This document shows, piece after piece, positions 1 to 7,868 of a stretch of 64,000 bases of DNA. A program made the translations under genes and the position numbers. Under the pieces are notes generated by a model. That model was not told the origin of the DNA. It did no database searches and worked only from the letters and a program-made list of their open reading frames with translations. The stretch is from Neoroseomonas soli (GTDB lineage: Bacteria; Pseudomonadota; Alphaproteobacteria; Acetobacterales; Acetobacteraceae): positions 1-64,000 of the forward strand of contig NZ_JAAEDM010000009.1 of NCBI RefSeq assembly GCF_018129065.1. Direction: 5' to 3'. Numbering within the stretch: the stretch's first letter is position 1; every line of letters starts with the position of its first letter.

Positions 1-383
1 GGATCGCCGGGGTCGGCATCCGTCGGCCCCATCGGCCGGCCGCCGCCCTGCGGGCCGCGCCCGTTGTTCGGTGGGTCGCCCGGGTCGGCATCCGTCAGGC
101 CGCTCTGCTGCTGCCGTTGCTGGCCACCCTTGACCGGGGGCCGGCCGCCGCCGCGACCCTGGCCTGCCGGGTCACCCGGATCGGTGTCGGAGACGCCGGA
201 CGGCGCGTTCCGCGGCGGCACGGGAGCCGGGGAGGGCGCCGGCGCCGGGGCGGGCGTGCCGCCGCCTTCGCCCTTCACGCCTTGCGCGAGGGCCGCGCCA
301 GGCAGCGCCGCCGTGCCGCCGGCGGTCGCCAGGCGCACCACCAACAGTCGCCGGGCGAGGCGGTAGTCGGGGGAATCGGTCAT
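1..383 (-). CDS. Partial secreted Gly/Pro-rich repeat protein (3' end outside window)
   Basis: The frame is open from an ATG at 383 to the left edge, so the C-terminus is missing. The N-terminus has an Arg pair and a weakly hydrophobic stretch ending in AALAQG, which looks like an export signal (inferred). The rest is low complexity: a Gly/Pro/Ala linker, then at least three copies of a short unit, SDTDPGDP, TDADPGDP and TDADPGD, separated by GRGGGRP- or QGGGRP-type spacers. I do not recognise a family with known function. The repeated acidic DxDPGD motif could bind divalent metal, but that is speculation. Codon use matches the neighbours. Confidence 0.6.
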   Translation of the reverse strand, partial: MTDSPDYRLARRLLVVRLATAGGTAALPGAALAQGVKGEGGGTPAPAPAPSPAPVPPRNAPSGVSDTDPGDPAGQGRGGGRPPVKGGQQRQQQSGLTDADPGDPPNNGRGPQGGGRPMGPTDADPGD

Positions 384-483
384 GGGGGCCGGCGCTCCAC
401 TGGGGTCGAGGCGGCTATTCTCGGCGTCGGACCGATGCCGAGACAAGTCCGACGCTCTCCGTGCGTGACACATTCCATGGGGC

Positions 484-512
484 TTGCATTATTGTTCTCG
501 TTTTGTTCTAGT
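484..512 (+). promoter_or_regulatory. Candidate sigma70-type promoter for the 59-residue small gene
   Basis: TTGCAT (484-489), a 17-bp spacer and TCTAGT (507-512) lie in a locally AT-rich patch. Transcription would begin near 518-519, which is the A of the next ATG. No Shine-Dalgarno sequence is visible upstream. This is a sequence match only. Confidence 0.4.
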
Positions 513-518
513 TAACCC

Positions 519-698
519 ATGAGCACGCGCCCCGCCATCGACCCATCCCTGGTCATCCCGCCCCTCCCCATCGTGGTGCGCTTCGTCCCGGCGCGACGGC
601 CCGCGCGCCTCGCGCGGCGCGTCATGCGCGACTTCACCGGCTTCCTTGCGCTGGCCTGGGCGGCGGCCGAAATCGCGCTCTGGGCCGGCGGGGCCTGA
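519..698 (+). CDS. Small hypothetical protein (59 aa), possibly leaderless
   Basis: The frame encodes 59 residues: a polar and proline-containing N-terminus, a basic middle (VPARRPARLARRVMR) and a hydrophobic C-terminal stretch rich in Ala, Leu and Trp that could be one membrane-inserted helix. No family is recognised. Support comes from context. A promoter-like TTGCAT-17-TCTAGT places the start site at the ATG, no ribosome binding site precedes it, and an 8-bp GC hairpin follows the stop by six bases. Third codon positions are G/C-rich. It could still be a chance frame. Confidence 0.45.
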   Translation: MSTRPAIDPSLVIPPLPIVVRFVPARRPARLARRVMRDFTGFLALAWAAAEIALWAGGA

Positions 699-704
699 AA
701 CACG

Positions 705-730
705 CCGCACGGGGTTCGGCTTCCGTGCGG
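705..730 (+). terminator. GC hairpin after the small gene
   Basis: CCGCACGG (705-712) pairs perfectly with CCGTGCGG (723-730) across a 10-nt loop. It starts six bases after the stop of the 59-residue gene. No T-run follows, as at most other hairpins in this window, so it may be a factor-dependent or weak terminator. Confidence 0.45.
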
Positions 731-899
731 GACGCATCGCGCGCGGAGCCGGCGGGGCGGCGGCCGCGCTCACCGGACTCAAAATGCAGCCGTCCGGGCC
801 ACCCCTCGACGCACCCTGCTGCGTGCCGGGTTGCGACGGGGCGCTTGAAACGCGGCATGCCCCGGCATCGCAGCGACGAGCCAGCCGCAGGCGGCGCGG

Positions 900-1574
900 T
901 CAGGCGGCCCGGCTGCGCAGGATCTCGACCGCCCGGCGGAAGGCGTCGGCCATCCGCTCCGCCGGCATCGCGCCGGAGAAGAGAAGGTGCCGGTCCAGCA
1001 CGAAGGACGGCACGCCCGTGACGCCCGCCTGCGCCAGGGCCTGCGATTCGGCAATCACCTCGGCGCGCGCCGCGTCGCTGCCGGTGAAGGCGTCCAGCGC
1101 CTCCTGCGGCATGCCTGCCGTCGCGCCCTCGGCCGCGAGCACCGCTTGGTCGCCGATGTCCTTGCCTTCCTGGAAGTAGGCGCGGAACAGGCGCTCCACC
1201 ACGGCGTGCTGCACGCCGGCCGCGCCGGCCAGGCGGATCAGCCGGTGCGCCTGCACCGTGTTCGGCGTTCGCGCCATCAGGTCGTGGCGGAAGCCGATGC
1301 CCGCGACGCGCCCGGCCTCGGCCACCTGGGAGTCGAGTTCCTGCGAGCGTTCCAGGGAACCGAACTTCTCCGCGCGGTAGGTACGGCGATCCACCCCGCC
1401 TTCCGGCATGTCGGGGTTCAGCTGGTAGGGCAACCAGCCGACCTCGAAGGTCAGGCCTTCCTCGGCGAGGAGCGCCAGCGCGCCGTCGAGATGCGTCTTG
1501 CCGATCCAACACCATGGGCAAATGACGTCGGAGACGATCTCGAGCCGGCCGGCGGTCACGGGGGTGGCGGACAT
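900..1574 (-). CDS. DsbA family oxidoreductase (FrnE-like)
   Basis: This 224-residue protein is a thioredoxin-fold thiol-disulfide oxidoreductase of the DsbA/2-hydroxychromene-2-carboxylate isomerase superfamily, closest in style to FrnE. The active site is C19-P-W-C22 within a DVICPWCWIGK stretch, followed by the helical insertion and a late GVPSFVLD segment supplying the cis-proline. There is no signal peptide, so it probably acts in the cytoplasm. The gene stands alone, divergent from the serine hydrolase to its right. The substrate cannot be told from sequence. Confidence 0.88.
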   Translation of the reverse strand: MSATPVTAGRLEIVSDVICPWCWIGKTHLDGALALLAEEGLTFEVGWLPYQLNPDMPEGGVDRRTYRAEKFGSLERSQELDSQVAEAGRVAGIGFRHDLMARTPNTVQAHRLIRLAGAAGVQHAVVERLFRAYFQEGKDIGDQAVLAAEGATAGMPQEALDAFTGSDAARAEVIAESQALAQAGVTGVPSFVLDRHLLFSGAMPAERMADAFRRAVEILRSRAA

Positions 1575-1746
1575 GGCTGGTTCCTGGGCTGGGATGTGCA
1601 GGAAAGGATGGGTGCGTGCAGCGGCGCCGGCAAGCGCTGCGGATGGTCATGGCGCGCGGCCCTGTCCATACCGCGATCCTCGTCTGCCTTCGGCGGATGG
1701 GCGGGGGGCTATGCCTGTCCGCCGCGGCAAAGCAGTCTGCGCCGTG

Positions 1747-2859
1747 ATGACCGACATGACCTTTCCTTCCGCCCATCCCGCACCCTGGCCCGAGGCCGCG
1801 CCCGCGACGCTTGGCCTGGACCCGGCGAAGCTCGCCGACGCCGTCGCTCATGCCGCGGCGCACGAGACGGCCTGGCCCTACGACCTCGCCGGCCATCTCG
1901 GCCGCGGCGCCTTCGAGCCGCCGCCCTTCAACGAGGTGCTCGGCCCGCTCTGGCCGCGCGGCTCCTCCTGCGGCCTGATCACCCGTCATGGCGTCCTCGC
2001 AGCGCGCTGGGGAGACACGCGGGAGGTCAGCCAGACCTTCAGCATCGCGAAGTCGTATCTCTCCCTGCTCGCGGGCGTCGCCGTGGCGGACGGGCTGATC
2101 CAGGACATCGACCGCCCGGTGCGCGAGACGGTGGACGATGGCGGGTTCGACAGCCCGCAGAACGCGCCGATCACCTGGCGGCACCTGCTGACCAACACCT
2201 CCGAGTGGGAGGGCGAGCTGTTCGGCAAGGCGGATTCGATCGACCGCGGCCGCAACCTCGGCGTCGAGGGACAGGGGAAGAAGGGTGAGCGCGCCCTCGA
2301 GCCCGCCGGGACGCACTGGGAATACAACGACGTGCGGGTGAACCGGCTGTCGCTCGCGCTGCTGCGCGTGTTCCAGCGGCCGCTGCCGGAGGTCTTCCGC
2401 GAGCGCATCCTCGGGCCCATCGGCGGCTCCTCCGACTGGCGCTGGGACGGGTATCGCACCTCCTGGGTGACGCTGAAGGACGGCGGCCGCGTGCAGTCGG
2501 TGCCGGGCGGCACGCATTGGGGCGGCGGCATCGCCATCCATGCCGAGGACCAGGCGCGCATCGGCCTGCTGGCGCTGGCCCGCGGCCGCTGGGGCAGCGA
2601 ATTCCTGCTGCCCGCCGCCTGGTTCGGCCTGTCCACCGAGGCCTGTCCGTTGAACCCGCATTACGGGTTCCTCTGGTGGCTGAACGCGGACGGGAAGAAG
2701 TATCCCTCCGCGGCGCGGGACGCCTTCTTCGCCTCGGGCGCGGGCGGCAACCTGACCTGGGTCGATCCGTCCACCGGCATCGTCGCGGTGCTGCGCTGGA
2801 CGGACCCGGCGGCGATGGACGGCTTCATCGGCCGCGTACGGGCGGCGCTGACCACGTGA
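1747..2859 (+). CDS. Serine hydrolase, beta-lactamase class C/esterase family
   Basis: A 370-residue penicillin-binding-protein-like serine hydrolase. The nucleophile motif is S99-I-A-K102, the second motif is Y193-N-D (family form YxN, here with Asp third), and the third is H257-W-G. No signal peptide is evident, so this is more likely a cytoplasmic esterase/amidase than a beta-lactamase. I chose the ATG at 1747 because the frame upstream of it reads as non-coding and overlaps the divergent DsbA-like gene; an in-frame ATG at 1756 is an alternative. The substrate is unknown. Confidence 0.8.
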   Translation: MTDMTFPSAHPAPWPEAAPATLGLDPAKLADAVAHAAAHETAWPYDLAGHLGRGAFEPPPFNEVLGPLWPRGSSCGLITRHGVLAARWGDTREVSQTFSIAKSYLSLLAGVAVADGLIQDIDRPVRETVDDGGFDSPQNAPITWRHLLTNTSEWEGELFGKADSIDRGRNLGVEGQGKKGERALEPAGTHWEYNDVRVNRLSLALLRVFQRPLPEVFRERILGPIGGSSDWRWDGYRTSWVTLKDGGRVQSVPGGTHWGGGIAIHAEDQARIGLLALARGRWGSEFLLPAAWFGLSTEACPLNPHYGFLWWLNADGKKYPSAARDAFFASGAGGNLTWVDPSTGIVAVLRWTDPAAMDGFIGRVRAALTT

Positions 2860-2966
2860 ACCGCCGCGCGCCGGGCGCCCCGGCCCGGCGCGCCGCGCGA
2901 TGCCGTGCTGCCGTTGCACGGCGTCACCCGCTCGGGCATGCATCGCCGAAGGGCGGGGGGACGCGC

Positions 2967-3950
2967 ATGACGGACATCGGCATCGTCGGGCTCGGGCGGA
3001 TGGGCGCCAACATCGCGCGGCGACTGCTGCGCGCAGGGCAGTCCTGCGTGGTGTGGGACCGCGATCCGGCGGCCATCGCCCCGGTGGTGGCCGACGGCGC
3101 GCGCGGCGTGGACGACCTTGATGGCCTGGTTGCCGCCCTGGCGCCGACCCGCGCCGTCTGGGTTATGCTGCCGCATGGCGATGCGACCGAGGCCGCCATC
3201 CGGCGGCTCGGCGAGTTGCTCTCCCCCGGCGACATCGCCATCGACGGCGGCAACACCCATTGGAAGGACGACATCCGCCGCGCGGCGGAACTGCGCGCGA
3301 AGGGGGTGCATTACCTCGACATCGGCACCTCGGGCGGAGTCTGGGGGCTGGAGCGCGGCTATTGCCTGATGATCGGCGGCGAAGCCGGGCCGGTCGCGCG
3401 CCTGGCGCCGATCTTCGCCGCCCTCGCGCCCGGGCGGGGCGACATCCCGGAAACGCCGCGCCGCGAAGGCCGCGCGCGCAACGTCGAGGAAGGCTGGCTG
3501 CATTGCGGCGGCCACGGCGCCGGGCATCTCGTGAAGATGGTCCACAACGGGATCGAGTACGGGATGATGCAGGCGCTGGCCGAGGGCCTCGACCTCCTCC
3601 GCCACGCCGACAGCCCCGAACTGCCCGAGGAGCACCGCATCGAGGTGGACATCGCCGATGTCGCCGAGGTCTGGCGGCGTGGTTCGGTCGTCACCTCCTG
3701 GCTGCTCGACCTGACGGCGGCCGCGCTCGCCGAGGACCCCGACCTCGCGAAGTATTCCGGCCGCGTCGGGGATTCCGGGGAAGGCCGCTGGACGGTGCAG
3801 CAGGCGGTGGAGACCGCGGTCTCCGCACCCGTGCTGACCGCCGCGCTGTTCTCCCGCTTCGCCTCTCGCGACGAGGGGCATTTCGCCGGCAAGGCGCTCT
3901 CGGCCATGCGCCACGGCTTCGGCGGCCACCTGGAGCCGAAGAAGGGATGA
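2967..3950 (+). CDS. gnd: 6-phosphogluconate dehydrogenase (decarboxylating), short type
   Basis: Converts 6-phosphogluconate to ribulose 5-phosphate, CO2 and NAD(P)H. The 327-residue length is that of the short GndA/YqeC-type enzyme, not the ~470-residue form. The N-terminal Rossmann motif is GIVGLGRMGANIARRL; later come the substrate-binding GGNTHWKDD segment and the helical-domain signature HNGIEYGMMQALAEG. A GGGCGGGG purine run precedes the ATG at 2967. The stop overlaps the gntK start (ATGA), so the two are translationally coupled and form a gluconate-processing unit. Short Gnd enzymes are often NAD-preferring; that is inferred here. Confidence 0.93.
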   Translation: MTDIGIVGLGRMGANIARRLLRAGQSCVVWDRDPAAIAPVVADGARGVDDLDGLVAALAPTRAVWVMLPHGDATEAAIRRLGELLSPGDIAIDGGNTHWKDDIRRAAELRAKGVHYLDIGTSGGVWGLERGYCLMIGGEAGPVARLAPIFAALAPGRGDIPETPRREGRARNVEEGWLHCGGHGAGHLVKMVHNGIEYGMMQALAEGLDLLRHADSPELPEEHRIEVDIADVAEVWRRGSVVTSWLLDLTAAALAEDPDLAKYSGRVGDSGEGRWTVQQAVETAVSAPVLTAALFSRFASRDEGHFAGKALSAMRHGFGGHLEPKKG

Positions 3951-4465
3951 GCATTCCCGCCATCGTGGTGATGGGTGTCTCCGGCTGCGGCAAGTCCACC
4001 GTGGGCGCGCTGCTCGCCGAACGCCTCGGCTGGCCCTTCGAGGACGGCGATTCCTTCCACCCGCCCGCGAACGTCGCGAAGATGAGCACCGGCACGCCGC
4101 TGACCGACGAGGACCGCTGGCCGTGGCTCGGCGCCATTGCCGTGCGCATCGGCCGCGCGCGGGCGGAAGGGAAGGGCGTGGTGGTGGCGTGCTCGGCGCT
4201 GAAGCGGGCCTATCGCGACATGCTGCGCGACGGGCATGCCGACATCCGCTTCCTGCACCTGACCGGCGAGCCGTTCCTCATCATGGCGCGCCAGGCAGCG
4301 CGCCAGGGGCACTACATGCCGGCCAGCCTGATCGCGAGCCAGTTCGCGGCCCTGGAGCCGCCCGAAACCGAGGCGGATGTCATCGACCTCGATGTCGATC
4401 CCGAGCCGCCCGCGATCGTGGCCAAGGCGATCGCCGCGCTGCGGCGGCGCGGCGACCTGGCGTGA
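3947..4465 (+). CDS. gntK: Gluconokinase
   Basis: Phosphorylates D-gluconate to 6-phosphogluconate, the substrate of the upstream dehydrogenase. The 172-residue length is standard for GntK/IdnK. The P-loop GVSGCGKSTVG lies near residues 9-19, followed by the family block EDGDSFHPPANVAKM and the TPLTDEDRWPWL segment; the CSALKRAYRD motif follows. The ATG overlaps the gnd stop by four bases. No gluconate permease is adjacent, so uptake must be encoded elsewhere or gluconate arises internally. Confidence 0.95.
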   Translation: MSIPAIVVMGVSGCGKSTVGALLAERLGWPFEDGDSFHPPANVAKMSTGTPLTDEDRWPWLGAIAVRIGRARAEGKGVVVACSALKRAYRDMLRDGHADIRFLHLTGEPFLIMARQAARQGHYMPASLIASQFAALEPPETEADVIDLDVDPEPPAIVAKAIAALRRRGDLA

Positions 4466-4798
4466 CTATTCCGCCGCCATCGCCAGGCCCGGCACTGGCC
4501 CGCGGGTGATGGCGGTCATGCGGTCGCGCACGTCGAACATCCGGATCTGGAGGTCGGTGATGTCCGGGTTGGCCTTCATCCGTGCGACGATGGGGCCGTT
4601 GACATAGGCCTCGGCGCTGGCGCGGCTGTCGAAGAGATAGATGCCGCCGGCGCGGCGTTCCTCCTCCCCGTCGAGCCAGATCTTCCACTGCAGCCCCGGC
4701 ACGGCGAGGAACTGCTTCGCGCGGTCGTCGGTGTAGCGCGCCTCCCATTCGGCCTTGGGCATGTCGGGGCGGGTGTAGTTCACCTGGACGATCACCAT
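4466..4798 (-). CDS. YdhR-like monooxygenase family protein
   Basis: A 110-residue ferredoxin-like alpha/beta-barrel protein resembling the YdhR family (putative monooxygenase). Visible family features are the opening strand MVIVQVNYTRP, the LQWKIWLD strand, and the GGIYLFDSRASAEAYVNGP block where the family conserves a strand-helix turn. The start at 4798 is chosen because the upstream frame extension runs into the divergent alkyltransferase-like gene. It is a single-gene unit, convergent with gntK and abutting its stop. The actual substrate of this family is poorly defined. Confidence 0.75.
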   Translation of the reverse strand: MVIVQVNYTRPDMPKAEWEARYTDDRAKQFLAVPGLQWKIWLDGEEERRAGGIYLFDSRASAEAYVNGPIVARMKANPDITDLQIRMFDVRDRMTAITRGPVPGLAMAAE

Positions 4799-4915
4799 GG
4801 CGCGTGTCCTCCCTTGGATGCGCAGGGGCATCCTAGCGCGGAACGCGCCGGCGCAACGCGCGGAAGGCGCGGCGACGGCGGGGCGGGCATGAAGGGCGCA
4901 CAGGAGACACGCACC

Positions 4916-5203
4916 ATGACCATCGCCGATCTTGCCCTCGACCTCCGCGGCACCGACTTCCAGCGCGCCGTTTGGGCCGCGCTGCGGGAGATCCCGCCGG
5001 GCTGCACGATGACCTATGCCGAGGTCGCCGCACGCATCGGCCGCCCCGGCGCCGCACGCGCGGTGGCGCGGGCCTGCGCGGCGAATCCGGTCGCGCTCGC
5101 GGTGCCCTGCCACCGTGTCGTGCCGGCCTCGGGCGGGACCGGTGGCTGGCGGTGGGGCGCGGCGCGCAAGCGGGTGCTGCTTGCGAAGGAGGGTGCGCGG
5201 TGA
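4916..5203 (+). CDS. Short alkyl-DNA alkyltransferase (MGMT/ATL-type, catalytic Cys present)
   Basis: A 95-residue protein consisting only of the DNA-binding and active-site domain of O6-methylguanine-DNA methyltransferase. The FQRAVWAALREIPPG start, the TYAEVAARIGRPGAAR helix-turn-helix with its Arg finger, and the active site P64-C65-H66-R67-V are all present. Because Cys is retained it may transfer alkyl groups, unlike classical alkyltransferase-like proteins with Trp. CAGGAGACACGCACC precedes the ATG at 4916, favouring it over an in-frame ATG at 4889. The stop overlaps the GTG of the oxygenase gene (GTGA), implying joint expression for alkyl damage repair. Confidence 0.88.
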   Translation: MTIADLALDLRGTDFQRAVWAALREIPPGCTMTYAEVAARIGRPGAARAVARACAANPVALAVPCHRVVPASGGTGGWRWGAARKRVLLAKEGAR

Positions 5204-5904
5204 TCGCCGCGCGCATCGCCGGTCTTGATTGGGCGCGGATCGAGGCGGAACTCGACGCCTTCGGGTGCGCCATCACGGGGCCGCTGCTGGGCGCGGAGGA
5301 ATGCGCCGGGATCGCGGGCCTCTACGACCGGGAGGAGGGCTTCCGCAGCCGCATCGTCATGGCGCGGCACGGCTTCGGGCGGGGCGAGTACAAGTACTTC
5401 GCCGCCCCGTTGCCCACGCCGGTCGCGGCCCTGCGAGAGGGCTTCTGGCCATATCTCGCGCCGGTGGCGAACCGCTGGAACGAGGCGATGAGCCTGGCGC
5501 CGCGCTTTCCCGGACGGCACGCCGAGTTCCTCGCGCGCTGCCATGCCGCGGGCCAGACGCGTCCGACGCCGCTGCTGCTGCGCTACGAGGCGGGCGACTA
5601 CAACTGCCTGCACCAGGACCTCTATGGCGAGCACGTTTTTCCGTTGCAGGTCGCGGTGCTGCTCTCGGAACCCGGGCGGGACTTCACGGGCGGCGAGTTC
5701 GTGCTGACCGAGCAGCGTCCGCGCATGCAGTCGCGGGCCGAGGTGGTGCCGCTGGCGCAGGGTGAGGGCGTCATCTTCGCCGTGCATCACCGCCCCGTCT
5801 CCGGCACGCGCGGCACCTACCGGGTGAACATGCGCCACGGCGTCAGTCGCCTGCGCAGCGGCCGTCGCCATACGCTGGGCGTCATCTTCCACGACGCCGC
5901 GTGA
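5200..5904 (+). CDS. 2OG-Fe(II) oxygenase, damaged-DNA demethylase-type (Oxygenase-NA family)
   Basis: A 234-residue 2-oxoglutarate/Fe(II) dioxygenase resembling the Pfam Oxygenase-NA group, which is described as acting in oxidative demethylation of damaged DNA. The iron site is H138-Q-D140 (LHQDLYGEHVFPLQ); the distal His is H196 or H197 in FAVHHRP, with R208 downstream as likely 2OG anchor. It starts with GTG inside the stop region of the alkyltransferase-like gene, a four-base overlap. It is not a canonical AlkB by sequence. The pairing with an alkyltransferase supports a nucleic-acid repair role; substrate specificity is inferred. Confidence 0.82.
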   Translation: MIAARIAGLDWARIEAELDAFGCAITGPLLGAEECAGIAGLYDREEGFRSRIVMARHGFGRGEYKYFAAPLPTPVAALREGFWPYLAPVANRWNEAMSLAPRFPGRHAEFLARCHAAGQTRPTPLLLRYEAGDYNCLHQDLYGEHVFPLQVAVLLSEPGRDFTGGEFVLTEQRPRMQSRAEVVPLAQGEGVIFAVHHRPVSGTRGTYRVNMRHGVSRLRSGRRHTLGVIFHDAA

Positions 5905-5974
5905 CCTTTGTGCCGGGCACGCCCGAAAGGTCACCAAAGAAGAAGGGGGGCTCGGGGGGAATTCCTTCCCCCCG
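5901..5974. repeat. Intergenic hairpin repeat, copy A (short variant)
   Basis: It lies between convergent genes. The first palindrome, GTGACCTTT (5901-5909) with AAAGGTCAC (5926-5934), actually contains the stop of the oxygenase gene, and the loop holds a second small palindrome GTGCCGGGCAC. A CTTTG/CAAAG pair and a purine run lead to a perfect hairpin: CGGGGGGAA (5953-5961), loop TTCC, TTCCCCCCG (5966-5974). The last hairpin and its upstream GGGGGGCTCGGGGGG are shared with copies near 38.9 kb and 60.1 kb. It probably serves as a bidirectional terminator. Confidence 0.65.
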
Positions 5975-5988
5975 ACCTTCTCCCCGCT

Positions 5989-7224
5989 TCAGTTCTCCAG
6001 CGCCTGATACGCCAGCATGTTGATCAGCCGCCGATAGCGCAGCCGCATCGCCCCCGGCGCGTGCGCCATCAGCACCACCGCGAGCCGTTCCGCCGGATCC
6101 ACCCAGAAATACGTCCCGAACACCCCCGACCAGCCGAAGGCCCCCGGCGCGCCCATGAAGGCCGACCCGCCGGCGTTCCTGCGCACCGCCACCGTCAGGC
6201 CGAAGCCGTAGCCGGTGAGGCCCGGGTCCATCCGGTCCGGCCCGCCCTCGATGCCCTGCAGGTGGTCCGAGCCCATCCAGCGCACCGCCGCGGGCGAGAG
6301 CACGCGCTCCCCGCGCAGCGAACCGCCTGCGCGCAGCATCTCCGCGAAGCGCAGGTAGTCGGAAGCGGTGGAGACCAGCCCCGCGCCGCCCACTTCCAGC
6401 CTCGGCGCCGAAAGCGGCGCGCGGACGGATTGCGGCGCCCCGGTCAGCGGGCAATTCGGCAGCGCCTGGGCGAAGCGTGCGGCCTTGCCCGCCGGCAGGA
6501 CGTAACCCGTTTCCTCCATGCCGAGCGGGCCGAAGATGCGTTCCCGCATCAGCGTGCCGAGCGAGGCCCCGCCCGCCGCCTGCGCCAACAGGCCGAGCAC
6601 GTCGGTGGAGAAGCCGTATTCCCAGGCCTCGCCAGGATGGTGGCGCAGCGGCGTGGCGGCGAGCACCCGCGCCAGGCTTTCCGCATCATGCTCATGCGCC
6701 ACGTTCAGCGAGGAACCCGGATGCGCCGAATGCACCGCGGTGCCGCCGAAACCGCCATAGACGAAGCCGGTGGTGTGGCGCGCCGCATCCTGCACCGTCA
6801 TCGGCCGGCGCTGCGGTTCCAGTTCGAGCGGCCCCTCGCCCGAGAGCATCCCCGGCGTCGGCTTCGCCACCTGCATGTCCATCAGCGGCGGGACATAGGC
6901 GCCGACCGGGTCGGAGAGCAGCAGCCGCCCTTCCTCGACCAGCGTCAGCGCCGTGACGCCGCAGACCGGCTTGGTCATCGACGCGATGGCGAAGATCGCA
7001 TCCGGGCGCATCGGCACACGCGCCGCCGCATCCAGCCAGCCGACGGCTTCGAGGTGCACGAGCCGCCCCTCGCGCGCGATCGCCACCACGCCGCCGGGGA
7101 AGCGGCCCTCCTCCACCTCGCGTTCGAGCGCCGGCCGAATGCGCGCGAGCCGCGCGGAGGACATGCCCACCGCCTCGGGCCGCGCGGGGGGAAGGGGCGG
7201 GGTGTCGGTCTGGATGACAGCCAT
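5989..7224 (-). CDS. Serine hydrolase, class C beta-lactamase/EstB-like
   Basis: A 411-residue protein of the beta-lactamase/transpeptidase-like fold. The nucleophile motif is S82-M-T-K85 in IFAIASMTKPVCGV; a YGFSTDVLG segment sits where the family Tyr motif is expected, and the C-terminus has GAFGWSGVFGTYFW, typical of EstB-type esterases. No signal peptide is seen. The ATG shares one base with the stop of the upstream metallo-hydrolase gene, so they are co-translated. Carboxylesterase activity is more likely than beta-lactam hydrolysis. Confidence 0.83.
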   Translation of the reverse strand: MAVIQTDTPPLPPARPEAVGMSSARLARIRPALEREVEEGRFPGGVVAIAREGRLVHLEAVGWLDAAARVPMRPDAIFAIASMTKPVCGVTALTLVEEGRLLLSDPVGAYVPPLMDMQVAKPTPGMLSGEGPLELEPQRRPMTVQDAARHTTGFVYGGFGGTAVHSAHPGSSLNVAHEHDAESLARVLAATPLRHHPGEAWEYGFSTDVLGLLAQAAGGASLGTLMRERIFGPLGMEETGYVLPAGKAARFAQALPNCPLTGAPQSVRAPLSAPRLEVGGAGLVSTASDYLRFAEMLRAGGSLRGERVLSPAAVRWMGSDHLQGIEGGPDRMDPGLTGYGFGLTVAVRRNAGGSAFMGAPGAFGWSGVFGTYFWVDPAERLAVVLMAHAPGAMRLRYRRLINMLAYQALEN

Positions 7225-7868
7225 CAGTGCGCGCCTTCTCCGGCATAGGGGTTGGTGCGGCGCTCGGTGCCGAAGGTCGAGCCGGGCCCGTGCCCACAGA
7301 TGAACTGGATGTCGTCGCCGAGCGGAAACAGCTTCTCCCGGATCGAGGAGATCAGCGCCTCGTGGTCGCCATACGGGAAATCCGTGCGCCCGACCGAGCC
7401 CTGGAACAGCACGTCCCCCACCAGCGCGAAGCCGAGCGCGGTGTTCACGAATACCAGGTGCCCCGGCGTGTGCCCCGGGCAGTGCAGCACGGCGAATTCC
7501 TGCCCGGCGATCTCCACCGTCTCGCCTTCTTCGAGCCAGCGGTCGGGCGTCACCGCGCGCATCTCCAGGCCATAGCGCGCGCCCTGCTCGGGCAAGGTGT
7601 CCAGCAGGAACGCGTCGGCGCGGTGTGGGCCCTCGATGGGCACGCCCAGCGTCTCGGCCAGTATCGTGGCGGCGCCGGCATGGTCCAGGTGGCCATGGGT
7701 CAGCAGGATGCGCTGCACCTTGATGCCAGCCTGCTGGATCGCTTCCTGAATGCGGTCCGCGTCGCCGCCGGGGTCGACGACCACGCCCTCCTTCGTCTCG
7801 TCGTCCCAGATGAGGGTGCAGTTCTGCTGGAAGGGTGTGACCGGCAGGATGGCGGCGGCGATGCTCAT
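7224..7868 (-). CDS. MBL-fold metallo-hydrolase (glyoxalase II-like, YcbL type)
   Basis: A 214-residue metallo-beta-lactamase-fold hydrolase. The metal motif is H58-x-H60-x-D62-H63 (THGHLDHAG), followed by HCPGHTPGH and a GDVLFQGSVGRTDFPYGD block that is diagnostic of the small glyoxalase II-like/YcbL group; the final metal-site motif is ICGHGPGSTFG. Length fits that group, not the ~255-residue GloB. It is the first gene of a two-gene unit with the serine hydrolase. It likely cleaves a thioester such as S-lactoylglutathione, by family inference. Confidence 0.88.
   Translation of the reverse strand: MSIAAAILPVTPFQQNCTLIWDDETKEGVVVDPGGDADRIQEAIQQAGIKVQRILLTHGHLDHAGAATILAETLGVPIEGPHRADAFLLDTLPEQGARYGLEMRAVTPDRWLEEGETVEIAGQEFAVLHCPGHTPGHLVFVNTALGFALVGDVLFQGSVGRTDFPYGDHEALISSIREKLFPLGDDIQFICGHGPGSTFGTERRTNPYAGEGAH

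Noticed and set aside
634-2943. 769-codon minus-strand open frame
   Set aside because: It spans the serine hydrolase on the other strand, the DsbA-like gene in another frame and intergenic hairpins; composition is Arg/Pro/Ala-rich without domains.
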